Source: CAYWGR01 sp964458015
GTDB lineage: Bacteria > Planctomycetota > Planctomycetia > Pirellulales > Thermoguttaceae
Assembly: GCA_964458015.1 (NCBI GenBank)
Contig: CAYWGR010000010.1
Location: 1-55,618 of the forward strand
Reading direction: 5' to 3'
DNA: 55,618 bases
Of this stretch, positions 15,854-25,254 are shown piece by piece. A program made the translations under genes and the position numbers. Every line of letters starts with the position of its first letter. Position 1 is the stretch's first letter. The notes under the pieces are model-generated. The model was not told the DNA's origin, ran no database searches, and saw only the letters and a program-made list of their open reading frames with translations.

Positions 15854-15882
15854 CCGGGAGCTAACAGCTCCCGGTTTTTTTT
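15854..15882 (+). terminator. Rho-independent terminator after trpB
   Basis: CCGGGAGCT, loop AAC, AGCTCCCGG (perfect 9-base stem), then eight T, 79 bases after the trpB stop. Confidence 0.93.
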
Positions 15883-15933
15883 GGCTATACCCGCAATCAA
15901 GACTTGGCTGAGGGCATCGTCGCTTGAGGGCCG

Positions 15934-17169
15934 CTACCGGCGTTGTCGCCAAAGCTTCCAGGAGGTCCGCAAAACTCCCGGCGCGGATCGGGTAATCAGC
16001 GAGAACCAACTACGGTAAGGAAGCCGGTAGTCGGGCACGGGTTCCATCGTCAATGCGTGTTGTTTTTCGCAGGCTAACGAGCACAGTCCGCAGCCGATGC
16101 AACGTTCGGGCAAATGGCGATACGTTTTTTGTTGGGCATCGACGACAATCGCTTTCATCGGACAACTCGCCGCGCATCGGCCGCAATACGTGCATCGCGA
16201 AGCATCGAACCGCGGAAGAAAATGGGGCGGCGCAATAAGCCCCGGCGCTTGCAGTTGGCTGACCGTCCGCATGGCGTGGCAGCAACAACCGCAGCACGAA
16301 CAGGAGCACTGCCCTCGAACGGAATCCACGTTCATCATCCAGTTGACCAGGCCGTGCGATTCGGCCTCGCGTTTGATGGCCAGGGCTTCTTTTTTGGAAA
16401 CTTGCCGGATAGAACCGGTCTCGATTCCCGCAGTGGCCCATTCGCCCATGACCATGCAGTTCGCCAGCGGCTTGCCGCAACCGCGTCCGAGAGCTTGCAT
16501 TGCCAAGCGGCATTGGCATTGCCCGATGCCGAACACGTCGAACCGATCGAATACCACTTCCAATTTATCGGAAGGCAACGCCATTGGTTGGGCTTCGATC
16601 GACTTTTCGATCGGCAGATAGCGCACGGGCGGGGCTATGCTATCGGCGTAATCCCCGGCATAGCCGGTTTCGAACAGCGCCTCGAACAGTTCCACGAACC
16701 GGCGATGCCACGGGGTCAGCGATTCGGGCGTGTGACTGACCAGCATCATTTCAAACATGCCCGGCACAATCGGCATCAGCCGGTAGCGGCAGGGTTTGCC
16801 CGTAGTTCCCCCGCCGGTGGAAACAATCAACCGCTTTTCGCGGTTCAGCCGATCGAGAATCGGCTCGATTTGATCGAGGGGGCGATGTTCGTCGCGGGCC
16901 AGCGCGGCGGCGTCGCGCCCGGTCAGAAGCCCCAGATGCCGCACCACACCGGCTTCTTCCTCGGTAAACAGATGCTGCACCAGGGCGATCAACTCATCGC
17001 AGATCGGAGGGCCCGCCAGCAGAGGGCTCGACAGCCGTTGGGCTACGTCGCGATACACTTCCGGCAAATGCGGATAGTCGCTCAGACGGCGAGGACGGAT
17101 TGTCTTCAGCCGAGGAGGGCACGGTCCCGGCGCTTGTAGGTTTGTCGGAATGATTCGGCGGTGTTCCAT
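15934..17169 (-). CDS. Cysteine-rich 2x[4Fe-4S] protein with N-terminal helical domain
   Basis: 411 aa. The C-terminal domain has two classic clusters: C326-TYC-GRC-AASC336-P and C357-IGC-GLC-SLAC367, i.e. a 2[4Fe-4S] ferredoxin. Before it is an unusual patch with seven cysteines in ten residues (288-297, QCSCSCCGCCCH), plus C217, C219, C231 and C238, which could hold another Fe-S or zinc site. The first ~130 residues look like a winged-helix/helical region (TEEEAGVVRHLGLLTGRDA). This fits a cytoplasmic electron carrier or redox regulator. It starts 10 bases after the FixJ-like regulator stop on the same strand, so the PAS kinase, regulator and this protein form one operon. Partner and electron donor are unknown. 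Confidence 0.85.
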   Translation of the reverse strand: MEHRRIIPTNLQAPGPCPPRLKTIRPRRLSDYPHLPEVYRDVAQRLSSPLLAGPPICDELIALVQHLFTEEEAGVVRHLGLLTGRDAAALARDEHRPLDQIEPILDRLNREKRLIVSTGGGTTGKPCRYRLMPIVPGMFEMMLVSHTPESLTPWHRRFVELFEALFETGYAGDYADSIAPPVRYLPIEKSIEAQPMALPSDKLEVVFDRFDVFGIGQCQCRLAMQALGRGCGKPLANCMVMGEWATAGIETGSIRQVSKKEALAIKREAESHGLVNWMMNVDSVRGQCSCSCCGCCCHAMRTVSQLQAPGLIAPPHFLPRFDASRCTYCGRCAASCPMKAIVVDAQQKTYRHLPERCIGCGLCSLACEKQHALTMEPVPDYRLPYRSWFSLITRSAPGVLRTSWKLWRQRR

Positions 17170-17179
17170 CCCGAGTATT

Positions 17180-17800
17180 CTACTCGTGATTAGCGCCGGT
17201 CATCAAGCGGACAAGTTCGACAACATTGTCGGTTTGCATTTTATCCAGGATGCCGGCGCGGTGCTTGGCCACCGTTTTCTCGCCGATCCCCAATTCGTTG
17301 GCGATTTGCTTGGAATGCTTGCCGACCACCAACAGATCGAAAACCTGGCGTTGCCGCACGGAGAGGGACTCCATCCGGGCATTCAATTCAGCCGAGCGGG
17401 AATGCTGGCGTTGCCGTCTTACATCATGGTCGAGCGCGTCTTGGATGCGCGCCAAAAGCGTTCGCCGGTTGAAAGGCTTTTCCAGAAAATCCAACGCGCC
17501 GTTGCTCATGGCTTGCACGGCCATGGGAATATCGGCGCAGCCGGAGATGATGATAATGGGAATCGACTTGCCTTGCGCCATCAGGGCTTGCTGAAGCCCC
17601 AGGCCGCTGAGGCCCGGCATTCGCACATCGAGCACCAAACACCTAGGACCTTGCGAGGTATCGCGAAAGCCGTCGAGAAAAGCCTCGGCCGATTGATACG
17701 TTTCGACATTCATGCCCATGCCGCGCACCATCAACCCCAGTGATTCGCACACCTGCGGATCATCGTCCACGATATAGACCGTTGGAACCGCATTAGTCAT
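17180..17800 (-). CDS. FixJ/LuxR-type response regulator
   Basis: 206 aa. The receiver domain runs about 1-125: VDDD acidic pocket (Asp12-14), phosphoacceptor Asp58 in LVLDVRMPGLSG, Thr/Ser position IISG, and the KP pair at LEKPF. It is followed by a linker and a LuxR-type helix-turn-helix (SVRQRQVFDLLVVGKHSKQI, then ANELGIGEKTVAKHRAGI). This is the FixJ/NodW/TodT class, which on phosphorylation activates nearby promoters. Its kinase is the upstream gene on the same strand, 200 bases away; the Fe-S protein follows within 10 bases. Regulation of oxygen, redox or aromatic-compound genes is typical of the class; the target here is unknown. Confidence 0.93.
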   Translation of the reverse strand: MTNAVPTVYIVDDDPQVCESLGLMVRGMGMNVETYQSAEAFLDGFRDTSQGPRCLVLDVRMPGLSGLGLQQALMAQGKSIPIIIISGCADIPMAVQAMSNGALDFLEKPFNRRTLLARIQDALDHDVRRQRQHSRSAELNARMESLSVRQRQVFDLLVVGKHSKQIANELGIGEKTVAKHRAGILDKMQTDNVVELVRLMTGANHE

Positions 17801-18000
17801 GACAACTCCTGATTCTCTGCCCCAAAATCAGCTAACCCGAGATTACGTCCAACCGGCAACAGGCCAACATCCGGTTGACCCGTCGAGTAACTCGATATAA
17901 TTCAAACTCCCGCTTCGGAACGCAACGCTACGTTGCATCGGGTTCCCCGGCCGGAGCTTGGAAATCAACTCGTCATATCAGAAATGAAACTGTTCTCTCG

Positions 18001-19206
18001 TCAGGATTCAAGCCACGGCAGCGTTTCGCATCGCGACGTGGTTTGCGAATCCTTGCCCGTGAATAACTCCACGCTCACCGTGGTGCCGACGCCTTCCTTG
18101 CTTTGCACCTCCATGCGTCCTTCATGCCGTTGGATGATCCAATGGGCAATGCTCATCCCCAAGCCCGACCCGCCGACTTGTCGGCGCGTCGTATAAAGCG
18201 GGGTGAAAACATGGTCGATTTGATACTGGGTCATGCCGCAGCCGTTGTCGCTTACGTCCACCCGGACGCCGCCGTCGGTGTGCAGGGTGCGGATGGAAAT
18301 CACGACGTCGCCTTTGCCGGCATCCACCGAATTGCGCACCAAATTGACCAAAACCAATTCGATTTCCAACGGATTCATGGGAACCAAGGGTGCGTCGGGG
18401 TCGAGATCCAAACGCAACACGGCGTTTTTACGCTCGGCATAGGGCCGTGCGAATTCCTGCACTTGCTCGGCAACGTCATTGATGCTGCACGCCTGTTTCT
18501 CCGCGGGCTGATCCCGCGAATAACGCAATAAGGTGCGAACGATCCGGCCGCAGCGATCCAACGAAGTGGTAATGTTGTGCAAACATGCCTTGACGCACGG
18601 ATCGGCCTCCGCTGAAGCGATAGCATCCAATGCCGTTTCGGCGGCCAGCAGCGCGGCCCCCATCGGATTATTGATTTCGTGAGCAATCCCGGCGGCCAGC
18701 ATCCCAATGCAAGCCAGCCGCTCGTTGCGACGCACCATTTCCTCCATGTCGGTTTTTTCGGTGATGTCGCGGAACGATGCGATGCGATGCGTTATCCGGC
18801 CCGAGGCGTCGCAAACAGGCTCTGAACGCATGTGAATAATTTTTCGATAGCCATTTTCCTTGAAAAGGACGATATCTTCAGAATAGACGCCGTCCGTTTG
18901 ATGGCTTTGAAGAATACTTGCCCGGATGGAATCCTCAGACTGAACGGCGCCGAAAACATGAGGTGGATCGAATCTTCGGAATGTCTCACCTTCGCTGTGG
19001 TCAGCCACATAGGCAGCAAAGGCGGGATTACAATAGACTATCGAAAAGGATGCTCGATCCGTCGTTTGTGCGGTAATGACCACACCGTCTTCCTGGCAAT
19101 CGAAGACGCGGCGGAATAAGTGTTGTTCGTCAAGTCCGGGGTGGAATTCCTCTTCCACCTCTACAACATTTTCGACCCGAATTGGGAAAAGCGCTGCATG
19201 CCCCAT
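18001..19206 (-). CDS. Soluble PAS sensor histidine kinase
   Basis: 401 aa with no membrane segment, so a cytoplasmic sensor. One PAS domain covers about 28-150 (YCNPAFAAYVADHSEGETF, then DIVLFKENGYRKIIHMRSEP and RIASFRDITEK). The dimerisation domain has His176 in AAGIAHEINNPMG. The ATPase has the N box VNLVRNSVDAG, G1 DNGCGMT and G2 GGSGLGMSIAH. It autophosphorylates and passes phosphate to the FixJ-like regulator downstream. No LOV cysteine motif is present; a haem or flavin cannot be judged. Start: AAGGGAGG (19212-19219 on the other strand) lies 5 bases before ATG 19206. The IS630 copy ends 125 bases upstream and may affect its promoter. Confidence 0.94.
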   Translation of the reverse strand: MGHAALFPIRVENVVEVEEEFHPGLDEQHLFRRVFDCQEDGVVITAQTTDRASFSIVYCNPAFAAYVADHSEGETFRRFDPPHVFGAVQSEDSIRASILQSHQTDGVYSEDIVLFKENGYRKIIHMRSEPVCDASGRITHRIASFRDITEKTDMEEMVRRNERLACIGMLAAGIAHEINNPMGAALLAAETALDAIASAEADPCVKACLHNITTSLDRCGRIVRTLLRYSRDQPAEKQACSINDVAEQVQEFARPYAERKNAVLRLDLDPDAPLVPMNPLEIELVLVNLVRNSVDAGKGDVVISIRTLHTDGGVRVDVSDNGCGMTQYQIDHVFTPLYTTRRQVGGSGLGMSIAHWIIQRHEGRMEVQSKEGVGTTVSVELFTGKDSQTTSRCETLPWLES

Positions 19207-19330
19207 GACAGCCTCCCTTGAAAGAGCATCCTGGAAGCACGATAGGCTAGATGGATGCCCTCTAATGTAGTACTATCGTAGATAATGTCCATAGCACTTA
19301 AAGGGCGATTTCCTAAAACAGGGGTATTTT

Positions 19331-20499
19331 ATCCAAATAATACGCTTTCTAATTCAAATCTGCGTGATTGAGGTATTTGGCTGCGCAGACGGTCTTCATT
19401 AGGTCGGGATTCAGCACGGCCCGCCGCCACGCGTCGATCGCGGCAGCTTCCAACTGGTCGTAGTCGGCGTAGGCACGGTTAGACCAATAGTGGCTCTTGA
19501 GGTAATGCCAAAGATTTTCGATGGGATTCAACTCCGGGCTGTATGCCGGAAGTTGTAGCAGCGTCACGTTTTGAGGCACCCTGAGGCTGTGGCTCGTGTG
19601 AAATCCAGCGCCGTCCCAGATCAACACTGCGTGTTCGTCGGCCGGTAGGCTCGCGGAGAACTGCTCCAGAAACACGTTGACGACCTCCGTGTTCAATCGC
19701 GGGCTGAGTAGTCCCTCGGCATGGCCGGTTTCCGGGCACACTGCACCAAACACCCACAGATACTGGTATTCCGTCTGACGTACGGCGGTTGGCCGCGATC
19801 CTTTGCGTGCCCAAATATTGGTTGTCGTGCCCTGCTGCCCAAAGCGAGACTCGTCCTCAAAGTAGATACGTAGCCGACGTTCGGGGTGGGCTGCCGCCAC
19901 AACTGCCAGTCGTTCGGGCAGTCGCTCGACGAACTCGGCCATCGCCGCCGAGTCCGCCTTGCGATGTTTGGGGCGGGGACGCAGACACGAGTAGCCCAAA
20001 CGATGCAGTAATGCGTAGATCGATGAAAGCCTGCGCCACACCGCATACTCTTGTGCCAGAATGTGTTGCACATCGCGGGCGCGAAGTGCGCAGACGCCGT
20101 CATCAGGTGTCGCCCCTTGATCAAGTCGCGCACAAAGTTGAGCCTTTTCCTCTTCGCTGAGGGAGTCGCGCCGACTTCCGCCACGATGATCGACGAGTCC
20201 TTGCAACCCGCTTCGGTTGTACCGTGCGACCCAGTCTTGAACGGCCCGTTCGCAAATATCAAGTGTCAGCGAAATACTCGCGGCCGTGAAGCCCTGAATG
20301 GCCAAGATGATGATACGAAGTCGCTTCGCATGCCGGACGTCGGTTTCCTTTCTCTCCAAAAATCGCAATGTCTCAAGCGTCGCATGATCTCGCACTTCCA
20401 TGGTCACATTCCTCCTGGAATGTGACCATCATATTAGGTAATCTGGGTAGGCGCAATAGAGGGCGCGCAGCTTTGAATTGGAATCCGTATAAGTTCGAT
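19331..20499 (-). mobile_element. IS630-family insertion sequence, complete
   Basis: About 1.17 kb. Imperfect 36-base terminal inverted repeats (19331-19366 and 20464-20499, 28 or 29 of 36 identical) enclose one complete transposase gene. Both outer flanks carry GGGGTAT (19321-19327, 20509-20515), so the true ends may lie a few bases further out; IS630 elements target TA. Nothing is visibly interrupted; it sits between the unknown 650-residue gene and the sensor kinase. Confidence 0.85.
19349..20401 (-). CDS. IS630-family transposase
   Basis: 350 aa from ATG 20401, which has GGAGGA 8 bases upstream; a GTG two codons earlier is the alternative. It has an N-terminal winged-helix region (ICERAVQDWVARYNRSGLQG) that binds the inverted repeats, a DDE catalytic domain with Asp185 in IYFEDESRFG, Asp265 in VLIWDGAGFHTS and Glu297 in AYSPELNPIENLW, and the usual LWHYLKSHYW end. 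Length and motifs are those of an intact enzyme, so the element may still be active. The stop codon lies inside the left inverted repeat, as in other compact ISs. Confidence 0.93.
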   Translation of the reverse strand: MEVRDHATLETLRFLERKETDVRHAKRLRIIILAIQGFTAASISLTLDICERAVQDWVARYNRSGLQGLVDHRGGSRRDSLSEEEKAQLCARLDQGATPDDGVCALRARDVQHILAQEYAVWRRLSSIYALLHRLGYSCLRPRPKHRKADSAAMAEFVERLPERLAVVAAAHPERRLRIYFEDESRFGQQGTTTNIWARKGSRPTAVRQTEYQYLWVFGAVCPETGHAEGLLSPRLNTEVVNVFLEQFSASLPADEHAVLIWDGAGFHTSHSLRVPQNVTLLQLPAYSPELNPIENLWHYLKSHYWSNRAYADYDQLEAAAIDAWRRAVLNPDLMKTVCAAKYLNHADLN

Positions 20500-20566
20500 T
20501 TTTTCGGGGGGGTATGCCAATTCCTTGGCATTAAGGCTCGCAATCCCCCAATTTTGGTGCCCTGGC

Positions 20567-22519
20567 TCAATGGGCGATATGACTGGCAATCAAACTGCCC
20601 AGGTTGCGAGGTTCCGCCCGTTGCAGGCGTTCCAGGATGCATTCCCAGCGATAAGCGAAGCTGCCCGCTTCGTCCCGGGGGCGATGTTTGAACAGCGTGT
20701 CGAATGCCCGTTTTCGCTTGCGGTATTCCAATTGAATCTTCGAGAACCGCGTGACGAAAGCATCCACGTAAAGCGTGGCGAATTCCTCGGGATTCGTCAT
20801 TAAAAAGCGACGCGAATTGACGGGGTCCGCGTATTCGGCGGCAAAATGTTCCAGGTTCGTGTGGTAATCCGCAAAAGTGCCTGTCTGGTCGGCCACGATG
20901 ATTTCCACGGGCATTCCCGCGTCATTGAGATTCATCACTTCATAGCAGTCGTCGAAGACGACTCTGCCGTGCACTTCGCAGCGGCCGACGATCATATTGG
21001 GAGCTGCCGCTTGGCCGAGCAATCGAGCCAGATGCGTGGCGAAATCGGGATCGAGCAATTTATGGGGCGGTATTTTGTCAGTAGCCATGCCGCGGATGTA
21101 GTCGCGCTCGAAATAGGGCGACCAGATCGTGGCGTTTTGCAGATCGCTGCAAGGGCCCGTATAACGCTCGCTGATGCGTTTTGCACTGGTGCGCGGCGGC
21201 AGATTCATGCCCAATTGCCGGCATCCGAGGCGTCGATCCAAAATATATTCGGTGTATTCCTCGGATTGGATGATGGCATCCAGCAATTTCATGCCGTCGT
21301 TGAGATGCTCGCGGATGCCCCACTTTTGCATCCGAATGATTTTGATAATCTCTTCCGGCACGCCTTGCTGCTTGATCTGGGCGATGTAAACGTCGCGCCG
21401 GCCCGGCACGGGTGTTCGATGCGACAGCGAATGCACCACCCGGCCCATGTTGACGTATTCCAAATTGCCGAATTCGCGGACGAAATTAAAGATGAACCCC
21501 CGGCATTTGTCGTCGCAGATTCGCAGCAATTCCGGATCGCGGGTTTCCTCGGCCAGATCGAAGATCGGGTCGAAGATCAACTCGCCCTCTTCAATGCGGC
21601 CGCCCGGCAGCCAGTCGATCTGCATGAAGAATTCGGAACTCAATTCAAGGAGCGTTTCCTCGGAAACGGTTTTTTCATCCTCTCCGATCAACGCAGCGCA
21701 CATGTTGTTGCGCCACTCGACCTGATGAAGGTCGTCGTGCTGGAAACCGGGCGGGACGGCGTCGCGAAACGCCCGTTCCAAGGTTTCATAAGCCGTATTG
21801 AGGTCTTCCGCGCTCAATGCCGTGAAGTCATAAGGTGCAAAATTGCGTTTCGAAAATTGCTGTTTGTCGGCCATGAAAAAATCGACTTCAGGGCGCCCGT
21901 GCATATTGACGCCGGCCGAGAACTCGCGGATTTCGGCCAAGTGCCGCCGCAATGCCTGCTCGTCGAGACGGCCGAGATGCGTAAACGACTCGTAGGTCAG
22001 AAACCGAGTGCCCGTCGTCTTGCTATAAAAATACATTTCGCGGCCGCGGATGGCGATTTTAGACGTGGCGATCATCCGCTTCATTTCGTCGGGATTGAGC
22101 GGCAAGGGGCTGATGCGCCAGCATTCGCCCCGGTGCTTGATCGCCGTCCGAACTTTTTCGTTACGCACTAAAAGAAACCGGACTCGATGTTTCGGCGCCA
22201 ATTGCTGCAACAATTCGTCGGCATGGAAGGCGAGTTCCATGTTGTCGGGATCCGGACGGATCAAAATCGCGTCGTCTTCCATCAACAGGTCAACCGAGTT
22301 GCGCCACTCGACCGAGGATTCCTGCTGATTGAGCGGGGGCAAGTTGAATTTCGCCCGCTGGGCATTCAACTGGTCGATGTAAGCCATCCGCTGCGTGGCG
22401 TGAATGCCCGGAAGCGTGATGATCGTGTAACCGTAGGGAAACACCGTGGCAATCCGGGATTTCAACTTCCCGGTGCTGTCTTTCGCCAGCGGATGTTCGC
22501 CGATAATCCGGGGTAGCAT
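20567..22519 (-). CDS. Large conserved-looking protein of unknown family
   Basis: I do not recognise this 650-residue protein. It has no signal peptide or membrane segment. A motif VEWRN occurs twice (70-74 and 267-271), in each case followed by hydrophobic residues and acidic ED, which suggests an internal duplication. Other stretches that look constrained: RGREMYFYSKTTGTRFLTYE (near 158), HLGRLDEQALRRHLAEIREF, RRLGCRQLGMNLPPRT, and VEIIVADQTGTFADYHTN near 560. The start is 4 bases after the M16 peptidase stop, so the two genes are one operon. A role linked to that secreted peptidase, or to a shared envelope or proteostasis function, is inference. A search for distant homologues would be the next step. 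Confidence 0.75.
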   Translation of the reverse strand: MLPRIIGEHPLAKDSTGKLKSRIATVFPYGYTIITLPGIHATQRMAYIDQLNAQRAKFNLPPLNQQESSVEWRNSVDLLMEDDAILIRPDPDNMELAFHADELLQQLAPKHRVRFLLVRNEKVRTAIKHRGECWRISPLPLNPDEMKRMIATSKIAIRGREMYFYSKTTGTRFLTYESFTHLGRLDEQALRRHLAEIREFSAGVNMHGRPEVDFFMADKQQFSKRNFAPYDFTALSAEDLNTAYETLERAFRDAVPPGFQHDDLHQVEWRNNMCAALIGEDEKTVSEETLLELSSEFFMQIDWLPGGRIEEGELIFDPIFDLAEETRDPELLRICDDKCRGFIFNFVREFGNLEYVNMGRVVHSLSHRTPVPGRRDVYIAQIKQQGVPEEIIKIIRMQKWGIREHLNDGMKLLDAIIQSEEYTEYILDRRLGCRQLGMNLPPRTSAKRISERYTGPCSDLQNATIWSPYFERDYIRGMATDKIPPHKLLDPDFATHLARLLGQAAAPNMIVGRCEVHGRVVFDDCYEVMNLNDAGMPVEIIVADQTGTFADYHTNLEHFAAEYADPVNSRRFLMTNPEEFATLYVDAFVTRFSKIQLEYRKRKRAFDTLFKHRPRDEAGSFAYRWECILERLQRAEPRNLGSLIASHIAH

Positions 22520-22523
22520 GACG

Positions 22524-25169
22524 TTACGGTTTCCTCTCCGGCGACGAAGTGACTTGCACGCGATTGCCGAAGTATTTACGCGCGACCGCGGCCAGATCTT
22601 TCAGTTGAACCGCTTCCATCCGCGCGTCGAAGGTCTTGTTGAAGTCGTAGCCCAAACCGTAGAGTTCATCGAGCAGGGCCTGCTGTGCCTGCGAGGCAAT
22701 GGTCGTGTTCTCCTGGGCATGCAGGGCGATCACACGCTGCTTGGCCGTGCGGAACTCATCCTCGCTGATCTTGCCTTCTTTGGCGCGCACGACATTGTTT
22801 TCGATCCGGCCAACCACCTCATCGAGCTTGTCGGGCCTGGTTTGCGCGATAATCTCGAAGAAACCCGGCGCGGGGCCGGTCATCTGGCTTGCATGAACGA
22901 AGTAAACGAGTCCCTCGCCGCGCAGTTCATTGTGCAACCAACCGCCGGGATAATGATAGCCGGCCATCACCGCGCCCAACAATGTCATGGCCGCATAATC
23001 TTCCTTCTGAAGGATTCCCGGCGCTGAATATCCTACCATCACCATCGCAGTTTTCTTGCCGATTTGTTGATGACGAAGGGTCGTTTTTTCAATTGCGTTG
23101 GAACGGTCGAACGAAGGCGGAGCGAAATTCGGATCCGGTTTGAGGTTGCCGAAAAGTTTCGTTACCAGCGTTAGGGCTTCCTCGGAGTCGATATCGCCGA
23201 ACACGCTGACCGCCATGTTGTTCGGTACGAAATACTTGGCATGAAAGGCCTGCAAATCCGCGGCCGTCAGTTTTTTCACGGTCTCGGTCTTTCCGCCCGG
23301 CATAAGATGATAGGGCGAGGCGGCGGGCAACGTGTCGGCAAACAACTCGCTGATTTCCTGGTGCGGATTGTCGGCCCGCCGAGCGATGGCGCCCAGCGCA
23401 AGCTGCTGTACCTTGGCATATTCCGACGCCGGGAACGTTGGCCGCGTGATGCATTCGGCAAACAAGGCGGCGGCTTGGGGGAAATCGGCCTTCAACGTCG
23501 TCGCGCTGCCGAACACCGTAAAACGCCCCGCGCTCATGGCCAACTGTCCGCCGATCGAGTCGAAATACTCGGCAATTTGCGGGGCGGTATGATCGGCCGT
23601 GCCCATGTCGAGCATCGCGCCGACTAAAGACGCACGCCCGGCCGTTTGTTCGTCGTCGGCGAGCGATCCGCCCAAGGCGAATGCTTGGATATTCACCAAA
23701 GGCAACCGGCTGTCGCGCCGCAGCAGCACGCGCAGCCCATTCGGAAGCTTCACGCTGCGAATGGCGCTATCGGCCGCCTTGTTTTTTTCCGCTTCCGCTT
23801 TTGCCGCGACGCCGGGCGGGGTGATGGTCACGCGGTTCAACCGCTGCGGTAAAAGATAACGCCGAGCCGCGTCGCGCACTTGCTCGGCCGTCACCTTTTG
23901 GATGTTTTCAACGTAGGTTTTGTCGAAAAGCGGATCGGCCGCCGTGATATAATTGCGTCCCAGGCTTTCGGCCGCCTGCTGGACGGTTTGTCGCCCAAAA
24001 ACCAATTCGGCGGCCTTCTGTTTCTTGGCTTTCGCCAACTCCTCGGGACTGATCAACTCTTCGCGCAGACGATAAACCTCGCGGAGGATTTCTTCGCCGG
24101 CTTTTTGTTGGGTTTCGGGCCGGCTGACGCCCATAACGACGAAAAAGCCCGCCACGTAATGCGGCGTGTCGCTGGCGGCGTTCACGCCCAGCACAAGCTG
24201 CTTCTCGTACTTCAGCCGTTGGACCAACCGCGAGCTTTCGCCTTCTCCAAGGATATAGGCCGCAATGTCCAACGGATACATATCGGGATTCGAGAGCTTG
24301 ACCGTCGGCCAGGCGAAAACCATATCGTAGGTGGCGCCTTCCATTTCTCGGGAAGCCTCGCGCGGCGAGACCTGCTCCGGCTCCTCGACCAGCGGCACAT
24401 AGGTTTCATGGCCGCGCGGCGTGCCGGTGTATTGCTTCGCGACTTCACTCAATACTTGTTTTGTTTCCACGTCGCCGACGACCACAAATACCTGATTGTT
24501 CGGTATGTAACGCTCATGATAGAAATCCATGATCGTTTGGTTCGTCGTGGCGTTCAGAACGTCGAGGTATCCAATGATGGGAATTCGTGCCGGATGCACG
24601 CTGTAGACGGTCTCGTGCAGCATTTTCCACAATACGCGCTGACGGTTGGTTTCGCCGTCGGCCAGTTCGCGGCGCACCACTTTCAACTCGCGCGCGAATT
24701 CAGCCGGGTCAAACTTGATGCGTTGCATCGAGTCGGCCGTCAATTCAATGGCTTGCAGCGTGTTTTTGGCGGGACAATCAATAAAATAGGCCGTCAGGTC
24801 GTTCGACGTATAGGCATTCGTGGCGCCGCCAAACGTGTTGACCAGTTTTTCCACCTCTTTTTCCGTGCGGCGCGTGGTGGTGCCGCCGGCGGCAACGTGC
24901 TCCAAGACGTGGCTCAGCCCGGCGCCTAGGTTTTTGCCTTCAAAGGCGCTGCCGGTATTTTTCACATAACACCGGACCGTGGCCACGGGAGCGGCATGGT
25001 TTTCCTGCACGATCACCGTCAGACCGTTGGAAAGCGACGCGACCGTGATGTTGTCGGGCAATTGCAGAAGACCGACACAGGTCGGACGTTCCGGTTCGGC
25101 CGCGATCACGGCAAGTTCCAACACGCAAAACAGCCCGGCGGCGAGCATCATGCTTGCACGAAATTTCAC
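22524..25169 (-). CDS. M16 (insulinase/pitrilysin) family peptidase, two-domain
   Basis: 881 aa with a signal peptide (MKFRASMMLAAGLFCVLELA), so exported. The first half has the inverse zinc motif HVLEH (His87, Glu90, His91) and the distal ligand in VRRELADGE (Glu168, 77 residues on), as in active M16. The second half repeats the fold but lacks HxxEH, giving the usual active/inactive pair in one chain; an M16C-type middle is visible as PEELAKAKKQKAAELV. Such enzymes degrade peptides up to ~70 residues. It is in an operon with the unknown 650-residue gene, 4 bases apart. The next upstream gene on this strand (181 aa) is 85 bases away and may be in the same unit. Confidence 0.94.
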   Translation of the reverse strand: MKFRASMMLAAGLFCVLELAVIAAEPERPTCVGLLQLPDNITVASLSNGLTVIVQENHAAPVATVRCYVKNTGSAFEGKNLGAGLSHVLEHVAAGGTTTRRTEKEVEKLVNTFGGATNAYTSNDLTAYFIDCPAKNTLQAIELTADSMQRIKFDPAEFARELKVVRRELADGETNRQRVLWKMLHETVYSVHPARIPIIGYLDVLNATTNQTIMDFYHERYIPNNQVFVVVGDVETKQVLSEVAKQYTGTPRGHETYVPLVEEPEQVSPREASREMEGATYDMVFAWPTVKLSNPDMYPLDIAAYILGEGESSRLVQRLKYEKQLVLGVNAASDTPHYVAGFFVVMGVSRPETQQKAGEEILREVYRLREELISPEELAKAKKQKAAELVFGRQTVQQAAESLGRNYITAADPLFDKTYVENIQKVTAEQVRDAARRYLLPQRLNRVTITPPGVAAKAEAEKNKAADSAIRSVKLPNGLRVLLRRDSRLPLVNIQAFALGGSLADDEQTAGRASLVGAMLDMGTADHTAPQIAEYFDSIGGQLAMSAGRFTVFGSATTLKADFPQAAALFAECITRPTFPASEYAKVQQLALGAIARRADNPHQEISELFADTLPAASPYHLMPGGKTETVKKLTAADLQAFHAKYFVPNNMAVSVFGDIDSEEALTLVTKLFGNLKPDPNFAPPSFDRSNAIEKTTLRHQQIGKKTAMVMVGYSAPGILQKEDYAAMTLLGAVMAGYHYPGGWLHNELRGEGLVYFVHASQMTGPAPGFFEIIAQTRPDKLDEVVGRIENNVVRAKEGKISEDEFRTAKQRVIALHAQENTTIASQAQQALLDELYGLGYDFNKTFDARMEAVQLKDLAAVARKYFGNRVQVTSSPERKP

Positions 25170-25254
25170 GTTTTATCTCCCTGGGAATACGAAATAATGA
25201 TAATTCAACCGATTACCCCCCGCGTAAGTGTAGAACAAGAACAGGCTTCCGTCT

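Noticed and set aside
16114..17139. 341-codon plus-strand frame
   Set aside because: It is antisense to the Fe-S protein with its clear cysteine clusters.
18001..19206. Haem-binding FixL-type or LOV-type PAS domain
   Set aside because: Neither the LOV cysteine motif nor a convincing haem histidine setting could be seen; left as generic PAS.
20846..22171. 441-codon plus-strand frame
   Set aside because: It is antisense to the 650-residue gene, which fits the operon; the antisense frame has no domain signs.
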